The notes under the pieces: model-generated
What the model was told of the DNA's origin: nothing
The model's database searches: none
What the model saw: the letters and a program-made list of their open reading frames with translations, nothing else
Translations under genes and position numbers: made by a program
Shown here: one piece after another, positions 46,338 to 55,473 of the stretch
Position numbering within the stretch: the stretch's first letter is position 1
Layout of the letters: the number at the start of each line of letters is the position of its first letter
Source of the DNA: Halomonas urmiana
GTDB lineage: Bacteria; Pseudomonadota; Gammaproteobacteria; Pseudomonadales; Halomonadaceae
Direction of reading: 5' to 3'
DNA length: 64,000 nt
Assembly (NCBI RefSeq): GCF_005780185.1
Contig: NZ_VBUI01000008.1
Location: 62,001-126,000, forward strand

Positions 46338-47870
46338 TCAAGTCTCCATCGGCGTGGCGACATGTGCCGCCGCGGTCATGATCTTTTCCTGGGTGGCCTC
46401 GTCGCGCGTGAATTCGCCGCTGACGTGCCCGTTGGCCAGCACGAGGATGCGATCGGACAGGCCGATCAGTTCCGGCATCTCCGAGGAGATCAGCAGGACG
46501 CACTTGCCCGCGCGCTTGAGCCGGTTGATCAACAGATAGATCTCACGCTTGGCGCCAACGTCGACCCCGCGCGTGGGCTCATCGAGGATCACGATCTCGG
46601 GCTCGGGCATCAGCGCCTTGGCCAGCGAGACCTTCTGCTGGTTGCCGCCGGAGAGGGTCTTCACGGGCTGACGGGGGTCGTTCAGCTTGATGCGAAAGGC
46701 CTCGATGTAGTGGTCGATGGCGGCGGCCTCGCGGCCGTGGCGGATGACGCCCAGCGGGCCGCAGAAGGCCGGCAGCGCGGTCAGCGACATGTTGTCGGCC
46801 ACCGAGTGCTCGAGCACCAGGCCCGACTGCTTGCGATCCTCGGGCACATAGACCAGGCCCGCCTCGAGGCCCTGCTGGGGTGAGGTGAAGCGCACCTCGC
46901 GCCCCTTGACCCGGACCCGGCCGGCGCGGCGCGCCACGTCGCCGCACAGGGCGCGACACATCTCGGTGCGCCCGGCGCCCATCAGGCCGCCGAAGCCCAG
47001 CACCTCGCCGGCGCGGGCCGTGAACGAGACATCATCGACCCCCGGCGCCACCAGGTGCTCGACCTCGAGCATCACATCGCCGGCCTCGGGCGGCTCGTAG
47101 GGGTAGCGGTCGGCCAGCTCCCGGCCGACCATCTGCTGGATCAGCCGATCCTCGTTGGACTCCGCCGTGGGGCCCTGATGCACTAGGCGGCCGTCGCGCA
47201 GCACGGCGACGTCGTCGCACATGCGGAAGATCTCGGTCAGCCGGTGGGTGATCAGCACCAGCGACTTGCCGGCGGCGCGCAGGGTGGCGACCACCCGCTC
47301 GAGTACCGCCGTCTCGACGTCGGTCAGCGCATCGGTGGGCTCGTCCATGACGATGATCTCGGCATCCAGCGAGAGCGCCCGGGCGATCTCGACCATCTGC
47401 TGCTGGCCGATGCTCAGCTGCGAGACCGGTGCGCGCGGGTCGATGGGCTGCTCCAGCTCCTCGAGCAGCGCGGCCGCCTCGCGGAACAGGCGACGCCAGT
47501 CGACGCTGCCCCAGGCCGTGAGCGGCTCGCGCCCGAGGAAGATGTTCTCGCCGGCGGAGAGGGTCGGCACCAGGTTGAGCTCCTGGTGAATGATGGCGAT
47601 GCCGGCATCCATGGCCTGGCGCGGGGTGGTAAAGCGCACCTCACGCCCGTGCAGGCGGATCGCCCCGGCGTCGGCCTGGTGGACGCCGCTCAGCACCTTC
47701 ATCAGGGTCGACTTGCCAGCCCCGTTCTCGCCGGCCAGCGCCAGCACGTGGCCGGCATACAAGTCCAGGTCGACGTCCTGCAGCACCGTGACCGTGCCGA
47801 ACGACTTGCCGATCCCCTGCAGCGCCATGCGCGGCAACGCGGCCTCGATCGGGGTCTCCGCGGCGATCAA
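46338..47870 (-). CDS. rbsA: Ribose ABC transporter ATP-binding protein (two ATPase domains)
   Basis: RbsA has two fused ATPase domains: Walker A GENGAGKST, signature LSIGQQQ, Walker B VMDEPTDALTD in the first; the second domain has a degenerate Walker A (GLMGAGRTE), LSGGNQQKV and ILDEPTRGVDVGAK. This matches sugar transporters of the RbsA/XylG type. The start is uncertain: TTG at 47870 overlaps the rbsD stop (TTGA) and suggests coupling; ATG at 47828 begins directly at MALQGIGKSFG. Product size is 510 or 496 residues. Confidence 0.93.
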   Translation of the reverse strand: MIAAETPIEAALPRMALQGIGKSFGTVTVLQDVDLDLYAGHVLALAGENGAGKSTLMKVLSGVHQADAGAIRLHGREVRFTTPRQAMDAGIAIIHQELNLVPTLSAGENIFLGREPLTAWGSVDWRRLFREAAALLEELEQPIDPRAPVSQLSIGQQQMVEIARALSLDAEIIVMDEPTDALTDVETAVLERVVATLRAAGKSLVLITHRLTEIFRMCDDVAVLRDGRLVHQGPTAESNEDRLIQQMVGRELADRYPYEPPEAGDVMLEVEHLVAPGVDDVSFTARAGEVLGFGGLMGAGRTEMCRALCGDVARRAGRVRVKGREVRFTSPQQGLEAGLVYVPEDRKQSGLVLEHSVADNMSLTALPAFCGPLGVIRHGREAAAIDHYIEAFRIKLNDPRQPVKTLSGGNQQKVSLAKALMPEPEIVILDEPTRGVDVGAKREIYLLINRLKRAGKCVLLISSEMPELIGLSDRILVLANGHVSGEFTRDEATQEKIMTAAAHVATPMET

Positions 47871-48286
47871 AACGGTACCCCGCTGCGCAGCACGACGTTG
47901 GCGTAGGGCGTGCACTCGCCGGTGCGCACCACGAAGCGCGCCTCGGGCAGCAGGCGCTTGAAGGCCTCGTGGGCGACCCGGGTGCGCGCAAGCGTCGTCT
48001 TGTCCCGGACGTCCAGGGCATCGAGGCGTACCGCGAGCCGATCATGTAGGTCGGGGCTCGCCTCGCGAAGCTCACTGGCCAGGGTCACCCCCTCTAGGCA
48101 GAGCTCGTCGGCCAGCGCATCGAACACCTCGAGAAAGCCGGGCAGGCCGGGGCGCAGCGCCAGATCGACCCGGGGCACGCCCGGGGGAATCGGCAGTCCG
48201 GCATCGGCGATCACGAAGGTGTCGGTATGACCAAGCTCGGCGATGAGCGTGGCGAGGGGGGCGTTGAGAAGGCCGCGGCGTTTCAT
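47867..48286 (-). CDS. rbsD: D-ribose pyranase
   Basis: RbsD interconverts beta-pyranose and beta-furanose forms of ribose so the imported sugar can be phosphorylated. The 139-residue product has MKRRGLLNAPLATLIAELGHTDTFVIADAGLPIPPGV with the catalytic His20, DLALRPGLPGFLEV and the closing RTGECTPYANVVLRSGVPF, all diagnostic. It is the first gene of rbsDACBR. No rbsK lies in the window. Confidence 0.97.
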   Translation of the reverse strand: MKRRGLLNAPLATLIAELGHTDTFVIADAGLPIPPGVPRVDLALRPGLPGFLEVFDALADELCLEGVTLASELREASPDLHDRLAVRLDALDVRDKTTLARTRVAHEAFKRLLPEARFVVRTGECTPYANVVLRSGVPF

Positions 48287-48331
48287 GACACATCCAGGCG
48301 GGGTATCGCGATAATGAGCTTCAGCGTAGGA

Positions 48332-48345
48332 CGCAAACGTTTGCG
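48332..48345. promoter_or_regulatory. RbsR operator upstream of rbsD
   Basis: CGCAAACGTTTGCG is a perfect 14-bp palindrome with the central CG of LacI-family operators. It lies 7 bases downstream of the -10 box at 48352-48357, so bound repressor would cover the transcription start. Confidence 0.8.
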
Positions 48346-48351
48346 GACGCG

Positions 48352-48379
48352 ATTATCCATAAGTCTATGCCAGACGCAA
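48352..48379 (-). promoter_or_regulatory. Predicted promoter of rbsDACBR
   Basis: On the minus strand TTGCGT (48379-48374) and GATAAT (48357-48352) are separated by 16 bases, directly upstream of the operator at 48332. Confidence 0.7.
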
Positions 48380-48566
48380 GACGGCCGTGGCGAGCCAGTC
48401 GGCTCGAACCGCTGGTGGAAAAGTGGCGGCGCTCGCCCGGGGGCTTACCCCGCCAAGGGTTGAACCTCATTGGTCTTGGCTATACCTATCCCTGTGAGGG
48501 GCCTTGATCACGAGGCGGCAAAGGAGCCCCACGGAAGCTCAGACCGCCGGTAGCACGGTTCATCTC

Positions 48567-48592
48567 CCCACAAGTCCCACAAGTCCCACAAA
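48567..48592. repeat. 9-bp tandem repeat upstream of ectD
   Basis: CCCACAAGT occurs twice in tandem with a partial third copy (CCCACAAA), 45-70 bases before the ectD start. It could be a protein-binding array or simple slippage. Confidence 0.6.
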
Positions 48593-48636
48593 CACATCCG
48601 GGCTTAGCGTTACTGACATCACGAGGAGGTTTTCTC

Positions 48637-49581
48637 ATGTTGGCAGATCCCTATCCCACTCGCCTGAACGAATACCGCGCGCCACTGCCCCGTCGGGAGC
48701 CGGTGGTGCATGCCCGCAACCAGCGTCGCTGGGAGGGGCCGCTGGATGAAGTGGCGCTCTCGCGCTACGAACGGGATGGCTTTCTGTGGTTCGACGGCTT
48801 CTTTTCGCGGGATCGCATCGAGCCGTTCTTCGAGGAACTCAAGGAGATGGCCAAAGACGACGCGCTGATGCGCTCCGAACAAGTCATCCAGGACCCCAAC
48901 AACGGCGCCATCCGCTCCGTGTTCGGCATGCACCGCTTCTCTGAGCACTTCGACCGCATGACCCGCGACCCGCGCATTCTCGGCATGGTGCGCCAGCTGC
49001 TGGGCAGCGAAGTCTATATCCATCAGTCGCGCATCAACGACAAGTACGGCTTCCAGGGCAGCGGCTTCGACTGGCACTCGGATTTCGAGACCTGGCACGC
49101 CGAGGATGGCATGCCACGCATGCGGGCGGTCAGCGCCTCGCTGATGCTGACCGACAACAACGAGTTCAACGGCCCACTGATGCTGATTCCCGGCTCGCAC
49201 CGGCATTTCGTGCCGTGCATGGGCGAAACCCCCGAGGCCAACTGGCAGGAGTCGCTGAAGGCCCAGGAGATCGGCGTGCCCGATCAGCAGGCCCTCGCGC
49301 AGCTCGCCGAGCATGGCGGCATTCAGGCGCCCAAGGGGCCGGCGGGGTCGCTGCTGCTGTTCGAATGCAACACCCTGCACGCCTCGAACGAGAACATGTC
49401 GCCCTGGCCGCGCTCCAACCTGTTCTTCGTCTACAACAGCGTGGACAACACCCTGGACGAGCCCTATGCGGCGCCCTCGCGGCGGCCCGAATTCCTGGCG
49501 ACCCGCGAGGACATCGAGCCGCTGACGATGCACGACGACTTTCCGGAACTCTCGGGCCAGGGGGTCGAGCCGCTGCGCTGA
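48637..49581 (+). CDS. ectD: Ectoine hydroxylase
   Basis: EctD converts the compatible solute ectoine to 5-hydroxyectoine using 2-oxoglutarate, O2 and Fe(II). The 314-residue protein has the EctD signature GFDWHSDFETWHAEDGMP with iron ligands His147 and Asp149; the third ligand is His248 in NTLHASNENMSPWPRSN. RSNLFFVYNS supplies the 2OG contact. The ribosome site GAGGAGG precedes the ATG. ectABC are not in this window, so the gene stands apart, as is common. It supports a halophile assignment. Confidence 0.98.
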   Translation: MLADPYPTRLNEYRAPLPRREPVVHARNQRRWEGPLDEVALSRYERDGFLWFDGFFSRDRIEPFFEELKEMAKDDALMRSEQVIQDPNNGAIRSVFGMHRFSEHFDRMTRDPRILGMVRQLLGSEVYIHQSRINDKYGFQGSGFDWHSDFETWHAEDGMPRMRAVSASLMLTDNNEFNGPLMLIPGSHRHFVPCMGETPEANWQESLKAQEIGVPDQQALAQLAEHGGIQAPKGPAGSLLLFECNTLHASNENMSPWPRSNLFFVYNSVDNTLDEPYAAPSRRPEFLATREDIEPLTMHDDFPELSGQGVEPLR

Positions 49582-49610
49582 GTGGCCGGCTTTTCCTAGC
49601 CCAAATGACA

Positions 49611-49638
49611 ACGGCCGTGACGCAAGCGTCACGGCCGT
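49611..49638. terminator. Bidirectional hairpin between ectD and the enoyl-CoA hydratase gene
   Basis: ACGGCCGTGACGC and GCGTCACGGCCGT form a perfect 13-bp inverted repeat between two convergent genes. There is no strong U-tract. Confidence 0.65.
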
Positions 49639-49658
49639 CTCGTTCCGGTGGGACAGGA

Positions 49659-50432
49659 TCAAAAGTTCGGCTGGCGCTTCTCGACGAAGGCGCTCATCCC
49701 CTCGCGCTGCTCCTCGCCCGCGAAGCACAGCGCGAACAGGCTGGTCTCGAGCGCGAGCGCACTGTCCAGGTCCTGGTCCAGGCCGTCGTGGACCGCCTGC
49801 TTGGCGCCGCGCACGGCCTCGGGGCCGTTGCCGCCGAGCTGCTTGGTGAGCTCCTCGGCGTAGGCCTCGAGCTCGGCCTGGGGCATCACACGATTGACCA
49901 GGCCGATGCGCAGCGCCTCCTGGGCATCGATCTTGCGGCCGGTGGTCACCAGGTCGATGGCCATGGCCGGGCCGACGCGGCGTGGCAGGCGCTGGGTGCC
50001 GCCGAAACCGGGGATCACGCCGAGCAGCACCTCGGGCTGGCCGAAGATGGCGTTGTCGCTGGCCACCGCCCAATCGCAGGCCAGGGCCAGCTCGCAGCCG
50101 CCGCCGAGACAGAAGCCGTTGACCAGCGCGACCACCGGCACCGGCAGGGTCTCCAGGCGCTTGATGGTCTTCAGCGCCTGGCCGGCGAAGGCGCGGGCCT
50201 GCTCCGGGGTCTTGTCGCGCATCTCGGCGATGTCGGCGCCGGCGACGAAGGACTTCTCGCCGGCCCCGGTGATCAGCACGGCGCGCAGGTCGTCACGCTG
50301 CTCCAACTCATCCAGCACGCCGGCCAGCTCGCTCAGCACGGCGCTGTTCAGGGCGTTCAGCGCCTTGGGGCGGCTGAGGGTCAGGCGTACGACGCCGGCG
50401 TTGTCGGCGACCTCGATCAGGGTCTCGCTCAT
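49659..50432 (-). CDS. Enoyl-CoA hydratase/isomerase family protein
   Basis: This 257-residue crotonase-fold protein has the oxyanion motif FVAGADIAEM near residue 62, GFCLGGGCELALACD near 105, and catalytic glutamates in the positions of short-chain enoyl-CoA hydratase (GQPEVLLGVIPGFGGTQRL). It hydrates short-chain enoyl-CoA. It lies in a cluster with hydroxyacyl-CoA dehydrogenase, acyl-CoA ligase and acyl-CoA dehydrogenase genes on the same strand. Confidence 0.95.
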   Translation of the reverse strand: MSETLIEVADNAGVVRLTLSRPKALNALNSAVLSELAGVLDELEQRDDLRAVLITGAGEKSFVAGADIAEMRDKTPEQARAFAGQALKTIKRLETLPVPVVALVNGFCLGGGCELALACDWAVASDNAIFGQPEVLLGVIPGFGGTQRLPRRVGPAMAIDLVTTGRKIDAQEALRIGLVNRVMPQAELEAYAEELTKQLGGNGPEAVRGAKQAVHDGLDQDLDSALALETSLFALCFAGEEQREGMSAFVEKRQPNF

Positions 50433-50541
50433 GGTATGGCTCCTGGGATTGTTGTTGAGGGGAAGGCGTTATTGACAGCAGACCGCCCAACCCTAGCGAA
50501 CGCTTGGTTGGGCGGCAATCCCCTCTTGGATGAACTCCGTC

Positions 50542-50686
50542 TGGAAAGCCGGGGATTCACGTCACGAGCGAAGATAGGCTGGCCGCCGCCGGACCGCAGC
50601 TCCCGGAGTGTAGCCTGCTACATGAGGAGAGCGAGGACCGCCGGCGGCCAGGATATCGAGCGCAGTAGTGAATCGACGCTTTCCTA
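50542..50686. repeat. Palindromic dispersed-repeat-like element at the stop of the dehydrogenase gene
   Basis: Nested inverted arms GGAAAGC/GCTTTCC (50543-50549 and 50678-50684), GATTCAC/GTGAATC (50554 and 50668), and an imperfect pair around CTGGCCGCCG/CGGCGGCCAG enclose a central GTAGCCTGCTAC. The roughly 145-bp region is nearly self-complementary and has no coding potential. Its right end meets the TAG stop of the next gene (50684-50686). Confidence 0.65.
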
Positions 50687-51532
50687 TTCGTAGACGTGGA
50701 AACCACGCCCACTCTTCCGCCCCAGATAGCCGGCATCGACCATGCGCCGGAGCAGCGGGCAAGGCCGGTACTTGGGATCGCCGAAGCCCTCCTGCAGCAC
50801 CTCCATGATCGACAGGCAGACGTCCAGACCGATCAAGTCAGCGAGCGCTAGCGGCCCCAGGGGATGCGCGGCGCCAAGCTTCATCGCCTGGTCGATGGCC
50901 TCGGGGGTGGCCGCGCCCTCCTGCACCAGGAACGCCGCCTCGTTGATCATCGGCACCAGCAGGCGATTCACCGCGAAGCCCGGCGAGTCCCCGACCGACA
51001 CGGCAGTCTTGCCGAGCGCCTCGGCCAGCGCCTCGATGCGCGCGACGGTGGCGTCACTGGTCTGTTCGGCGCGAATCACCTCGACGAGCTTCAACACCGG
51101 CACCGGGTTGAAGAAGTGCATGCCGACCACCCGCTCGGGACGCTCGCAGACACCGGCCAGGCGCGTCAGCGACAGCGATGAGGTGTTGGAGGCCAGGATC
51201 GCGTCGTGGGTGAGGCGACTCAGGTCGCGAAATAGCTTCTCCTTTAGCGCCGGCTGCTCCGGGGCGGCCTCGATGATCACCTCGCACTCGCGCAGCGCGT
51301 CCAGCGCGGTGGTGGTGTCCAGGCGCGCCATGGCGGCCGCCTTGTCGGCCTCGCTAAGCTTCTCCTTGGCCACCAGCTTGCCGAGCCCCTTGTCGATGGC
51401 CGCCGTGGCGCGGCCGAGCTGCTCGTCGGCCACGTCGTAGAGCTTGACCTCGAAGCCGCTCGCCGCCAGCACCTGGGCGATGCCCTGGCCCATCGTGCCG
51501 GCGCCGACTACGCCGATCGGTTGCTCTCTCAT
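50684..51532 (-). CDS. 3-hydroxybutyryl-CoA dehydrogenase family protein
   Basis: This 282-residue NAD-dependent enzyme has the Rossmann motif GVVGAGTMGQGIAQVLA (residues 6-22), ASNTSSLSLTRLA near 114, MHFFNPVPVLKLVEVI with the catalytic His near residue 137, and GRKSGRGFHVYE at the C-terminus, as in PaaH/Hbd. It oxidises 3-hydroxyacyl-CoA. The ATG at 51532 has AAGGAG upstream; the frame to 51661 lacks this. It is in a beta-oxidation-like cluster. Confidence 0.95.
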   Translation of the reverse strand: MREQPIGVVGAGTMGQGIAQVLAASGFEVKLYDVADEQLGRATAAIDKGLGKLVAKEKLSEADKAAAMARLDTTTALDALRECEVIIEAAPEQPALKEKLFRDLSRLTHDAILASNTSSLSLTRLAGVCERPERVVGMHFFNPVPVLKLVEVIRAEQTSDATVARIEALAEALGKTAVSVGDSPGFAVNRLLVPMINEAAFLVQEGAATPEAIDQAMKLGAAHPLGPLALADLIGLDVCLSIMEVLQEGFGDPKYRPCPLLRRMVDAGYLGRKSGRGFHVYE

Positions 51533-51750
51533 TGCACTCTCCTTGGTGTCATTGGCAGGACTACTGCAGTTGTATGGCTCGCTCGAGGCGTTTCCGGCAA
51601 CAGGCCTGCAAGGAGGCGCTGTGAACCCTTCCCTGGGCGCTACTTTTGCCTTCCTTGGCAAAAGACCTCCTCATTCGACCTGTCCCGGGCGCCTCTCGCT
51701 ACAGATAAAAACGATGGCCCCGGAGGCATTGGGCTTTGGTTCTTGTCGGG

Positions 51751-53382
51751 TTACTGCTTGCGCGCCTCGTCGCGCAGCACGAACTTCTGGATCTTGCCGG
51801 TGGAGGTCTTGGGCAGCTCGGTGAAGATCACGGTCTTGGGCACCTTGAAGCGGGCCAGGTGCTTCCGGCAGTGCTCGATGATCTCCTGCTCGGTGACCGC
51901 CCCGTAGCCCACCTTGAGCTTGACGAAGGCACAGGGCGTCTCGCCCCACTTCTCGTCGGGCTTGGCCACCACCGCGGCCTCCTCCACCGCCGGATGCGAG
52001 TAAACGGCGTCCTCCACCTCGATGGTGGAGATGTTCTCGCCACCGGAGATGATGATGTCCTTGGAGCGGTCCTTGATCTCCAGGTAGCCGTCCGGATGCC
52101 AGACCGCCAGGTCGCCGGTATGGTACCAGCCGCCCTCCAGCGCCTGCTCGGTGGCCGCCTCGTTCTTGAGGTAGCCCTTCATGACGTTGTTGCCGCGCAT
52201 CAGGATCTCGCCGATGGTCTCACCGTCCTTGGGCACCGGTTCGAGGGTGGTCGGGTCGGCCACGCAAAGCGCCTCGAGCATGTGGTAGCGCACGCCTTGG
52301 CGGGACTTGATCCGGGCGCGCTGCTCCATGGGCAGTTCGTCCCAGGCCTCGCGCCAGGCGCACACGGTCACCGGACCGTAGACCTCGGTCAGGCCGTAGA
52401 CGTGGGTCACGTCGATGCCGAGCCGCTCGACCCCGGCGATCACCGCGGCGGGCGGTGCCGCGCCGGCGGTGGTGACCTTCACCGGGTGGTCGAAGTCGCG
52501 CTTCTGCTCCTCGGGCAGGTTGACCAGGCCGTTGAGCACGATGGGGGCGCCGCTGAAGTGGGTCACGCCCTCGTCGGCGAGCAGGTCCATGATCCGCTTC
52601 GGGTCGACCCGGCGCAGGCAGACACTGACGCCGGCATTGGCGGCGATGGTCCAGGGGAAGCACCAGCCGTTGCAGTGGAACATCGGCAGCGTCCACAGGT
52701 AGACGGGATGGTGGGGCATGGCCCACTCGAGGATGTTGCTGACCGCGTTCAGGTAGGCGCCGCGGTGGTGGTAGACCACGCCCTTGGGCTTGCCGGTGGT
52801 GCCGGAGGTGTAGTTGAGCGAGATCGCCTGCCACTCGTCCTGCGGCAGGGCGTAGGCGTAGTCCGCATCGCCCTTGGCCAGCAGGGCCTCGTACTCCACC
52901 TCGCCGATGCGGCGCGCCTCGCCCTCGAAGAGCGCATCGTCGACGTCGATCAGCAGCGGCTTGTGCTCGAGTCCGGCCACCGCGGCCTCGATCACCTCCG
53001 CGAACTCGGGGTCGACCAGCACGGCCTTGGCCTCGCCGTGCTCGAGCATGTAGGCGATGGCCTCGGCGTCCAGGCGGATGTTCAAGGTGTTGAGCACGCA
53101 GCCCGCCAGCGGCACGCCGAAATGCGCCTCGAACATCGCCGGCACGTTGGGCAGCATGGCCGCCACGGTCTGGCCGGGCAGGATGCCGTTTTTCTCCAGC
53201 GCCGAGGCGAGGCGCCGGCAGCGCGCCCAGGTCTCGGCCCAGGTGCGGCGGATCTCGCCGTGCACCACCGCCGGATAGTCCGGATAGACGCTGGCACTGC
53301 GCTCGATGAAGGTCAGCGGCGAGAGCGCCACGTGGTTGGCCGGCGTCTGGGGCAGGCCCTGCTCGAAGATGCTCTGGGTCAT
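51751..53382 (-). CDS. Acyl-CoA synthetase (AMP-forming)
   Basis: The 543-residue ligase has the P-loop LNYTSGTTGKPKGVVYHH, the A5 motif YGLTEVYGP, GWYHTGDLAVWHPDGYLEIKDRSKDIIISGGENIS (A7-A8) and the catalytic lysine in LPKTSTGKIQKF. It belongs with medium-chain/short-chain fatty acyl-CoA ligases, including DmdB-like enzymes. The start MTQSIFEQ at 53382 follows a GGAG site. It activates an acid for the adjacent dehydrogenase and hydratase. Confidence 0.95.
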   Translation of the reverse strand: MTQSIFEQGLPQTPANHVALSPLTFIERSASVYPDYPAVVHGEIRRTWAETWARCRRLASALEKNGILPGQTVAAMLPNVPAMFEAHFGVPLAGCVLNTLNIRLDAEAIAYMLEHGEAKAVLVDPEFAEVIEAAVAGLEHKPLLIDVDDALFEGEARRIGEVEYEALLAKGDADYAYALPQDEWQAISLNYTSGTTGKPKGVVYHHRGAYLNAVSNILEWAMPHHPVYLWTLPMFHCNGWCFPWTIAANAGVSVCLRRVDPKRIMDLLADEGVTHFSGAPIVLNGLVNLPEEQKRDFDHPVKVTTAGAAPPAAVIAGVERLGIDVTHVYGLTEVYGPVTVCAWREAWDELPMEQRARIKSRQGVRYHMLEALCVADPTTLEPVPKDGETIGEILMRGNNVMKGYLKNEAATEQALEGGWYHTGDLAVWHPDGYLEIKDRSKDIIISGGENISTIEVEDAVYSHPAVEEAAVVAKPDEKWGETPCAFVKLKVGYGAVTEQEIIEHCRKHLARFKVPKTVIFTELPKTSTGKIQKFVLRDEARKQ

Positions 53383-53484
53383 GATGGTCTCCACGGATAT
53401 CCCGGAGGGCCGCCGCGGGCGTGGGGCCGGCGGCGGACAGGCTCACTGGTCTCGGTTCACGGCTCGCGACTCACGGCGAAAGGC

Positions 53485-55305
53485 TTAACGGGCGCCGGGC
53501 TCGAAGGCGACGAGGCTCTCCATGCCGGCCTCGATCACCGCGCGCTGGGCGCGCCCCTCGGGCAGCCACTGGCGAATGGCGAAGTCGGCGCTCGCGAGCT
53601 TGGCCGCATAGAAGGGGTCCGGTCGTTCGGGGTCCTCGCTGCCGGCCTGGCGGGCGGCGGTGGCCGCCAGCGCCGCCCGCCCCATCTGCCAGGCGCAGAG
53701 CACGTGGCCGGCCAGGCTCAGGAAGGGCGTGGCGTAGGCCTGGATGGCATCGGGGCCGCGCTCGGGATCGCTGCCCTGCTCCAGCAGCACGGCCAGCGCG
53801 GCGGTGAGATCGGCGGCGCCGGCGGCGAGCGCCTCGCCGAGCGGCGACAGCCCGGGCGCGGCATAGAGCGCCCGGGCGGTGCCTTCCACCTCGTCGATCA
53901 GCCCGCCCAGCGCCCGGCCGCCGTCGCGCTGCAGCTTGCGCCCGGCCAGATCCAGGGCCTGGATGCCGTTGGTGCCCTCGTAGATGGGCGCGATGCGCGC
54001 GTCGCGCAGCAGCTGGGCGGCGCCGGTCTCCTCGATGAAGCCCATGCCGCCGTGCACCTGCACGCCGAGCGAGGCGATCTCCACCGCCTGGTCGGTAGAG
54101 AAGGCCTTGACCACCGGGATCAATACCTCGGCCCGCGCCTGGGCGGCCTGGCGGTCGCTCTCCTCGGCGGCGTGGCGCGCCACGTCGAGCTGGGCGGCGC
54201 AATAGAGGGCGAGCGCGCGCAGCGCATCGGTGCGGGCGCGCATGGAGAGCAGCATGCGCCGCACGTCCAGGTGATCGCTGATGGTGCACTCGCCCCCGCC
54301 GCGGTGCGCCGGGCGCTTGCCCTGCACGCGGTCCAGGGCATAGGCGAAGGCGTGCTGGCAGGCCCGCTCGGCCACGCCGATGCCCTGCACGCCCACCTTG
54401 TGGCGCGCCTCGTTCATCATGGTGAACATGTGGTTGAGGCCACGCCCCTGCTCGCCCACCAGGTAACCGATGGCGCCGGCGTTCTCGCCGAAGCTCAGGG
54501 TACAGGTCGGCGAGCCGTGGATGCCCAGCTTGTGCTCGATGGAGGCGCAGGTGACGTCGTTGCGCTCGCCAAGCGAGCCGTCGTCGTTGACCAGGAACTT
54601 GGGCACTAGGAACAGCGAGATCCCCCGGTTGCCCTCGGGGGCATCCGGCGTGCGCGCCAGCACCAGGTGGAGGATGTTTTCGGCGGCGTCGTGCTCGCCC
54701 CAGGTGATATAGATCTTCTGGCCGCTGAGCCGGTAATGGTCGCCCTCCCCCTCGGGGCACGGCACCGCCCGGGTGCGCACCTTGGAGAGGTCGGAACCGG
54801 CCTGGGGCTCGGTGAGGTTCATGGTGCCGGTCCAGGTGCCCTCGACCAGCTTCGGCAGGTAGGTGGCCTGCTGCGCCTCGCTGCCGTGGTGGGCCAGCGC
54901 CTCGATGGCCCCGGCGGTGAGCATCGGGCAGAGCCCGAGGGCCATGTTGGCGCCGTGGAGCATCTCCTGCACCGAGCTTGCCACCACCTCGGGCAGGCCC
55001 TGCCCGCCCCGCGCCTCGCTGACGCCGATGCCGTTCCAGCCGCCCTCGGCGTAGGCGCAATAGGCCTCGATGAAGCCGTCGGGCACGCTGACCGAACCGT
55101 CCTGGCGGCGCGTGCACCCCTGGCGGTCGCCGCTGGCATTGAGCGGGGCCCAGACGTCGCCGGCGAGTTTCGCCGCCTCCTCGAGCACCGCCTCGACCAG
55201 GTCGGGACTGGTCTCCTCGAAGCCGGGCAGGCCCAGCGAGCCGTGCTCGAGCAGTTCCTCCAGCACGAAGCGGAAATCGCGGACGGGAGCGGCATAGGGG
55301 GTCAT
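53485..55305 (-). CDS. Acyl-CoA dehydrogenase (large form with C-terminal extension)
   Basis: This 606-residue flavoprotein has the standard core: WTGTMNLTEPQAGSDLSKVRT, YITWGEHD, MMNEARHKVGVQGIG, VHGGMGFIEETGAAQLLRDARIAPIYEGTNGIQALDLAGRK with the catalytic Glu, plus a C-terminal roughly 130-residue domain as in FadE/DmdC-like enzymes. It oxidises acyl-CoA to enoyl-CoA. It is the first gene of the four-gene cluster on this strand. Confidence 0.95.
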   Translation of the reverse strand: MTPYAAPVRDFRFVLEELLEHGSLGLPGFEETSPDLVEAVLEEAAKLAGDVWAPLNASGDRQGCTRRQDGSVSVPDGFIEAYCAYAEGGWNGIGVSEARGGQGLPEVVASSVQEMLHGANMALGLCPMLTAGAIEALAHHGSEAQQATYLPKLVEGTWTGTMNLTEPQAGSDLSKVRTRAVPCPEGEGDHYRLSGQKIYITWGEHDAAENILHLVLARTPDAPEGNRGISLFLVPKFLVNDDGSLGERNDVTCASIEHKLGIHGSPTCTLSFGENAGAIGYLVGEQGRGLNHMFTMMNEARHKVGVQGIGVAERACQHAFAYALDRVQGKRPAHRGGGECTISDHLDVRRMLLSMRARTDALRALALYCAAQLDVARHAAEESDRQAAQARAEVLIPVVKAFSTDQAVEIASLGVQVHGGMGFIEETGAAQLLRDARIAPIYEGTNGIQALDLAGRKLQRDGGRALGGLIDEVEGTARALYAAPGLSPLGEALAAGAADLTAALAVLLEQGSDPERGPDAIQAYATPFLSLAGHVLCAWQMGRAALAATAARQAGSEDPERPDPFYAAKLASADFAIRQWLPEGRAQRAVIEAGMESLVAFEPGAR

Positions 55306-55473
55306 GAAGCACCTCTAGGGAAAATGATAGCTCCGATAGTAGATTCCCTACTTTTCGTTGGCCATTAGCCCAAGGTCGCCCCCTCGAGGATCGCTCCTCC
55401 ACCGCCGAGGTTCGTGAATGCGCGCGAGCCCGCGGCAGGGCAGCGGGCTCGGCGGGTCATCAAGGGGTTGCTA

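Noticed and set aside
51706-51734. Possible terminator of the acyl-CoA ligase gene on the minus strand
   Set aside because: A T-run is present but the stem has only imperfect short pairing.
51736-54609. 957-residue ORF antisense to acyl-CoA ligase and dehydrogenase genes
   Set aside because: It spans two certain genes and the gap between them; composition is typical of antisense reading of high-GC codons.
53471-55402. 643-residue ORF on the minus strand overlapping the acyl-CoA dehydrogenase gene in another frame
   Set aside because: Arg/Gly/Pro-rich shadow; the 606-residue frame carries all family motifs.
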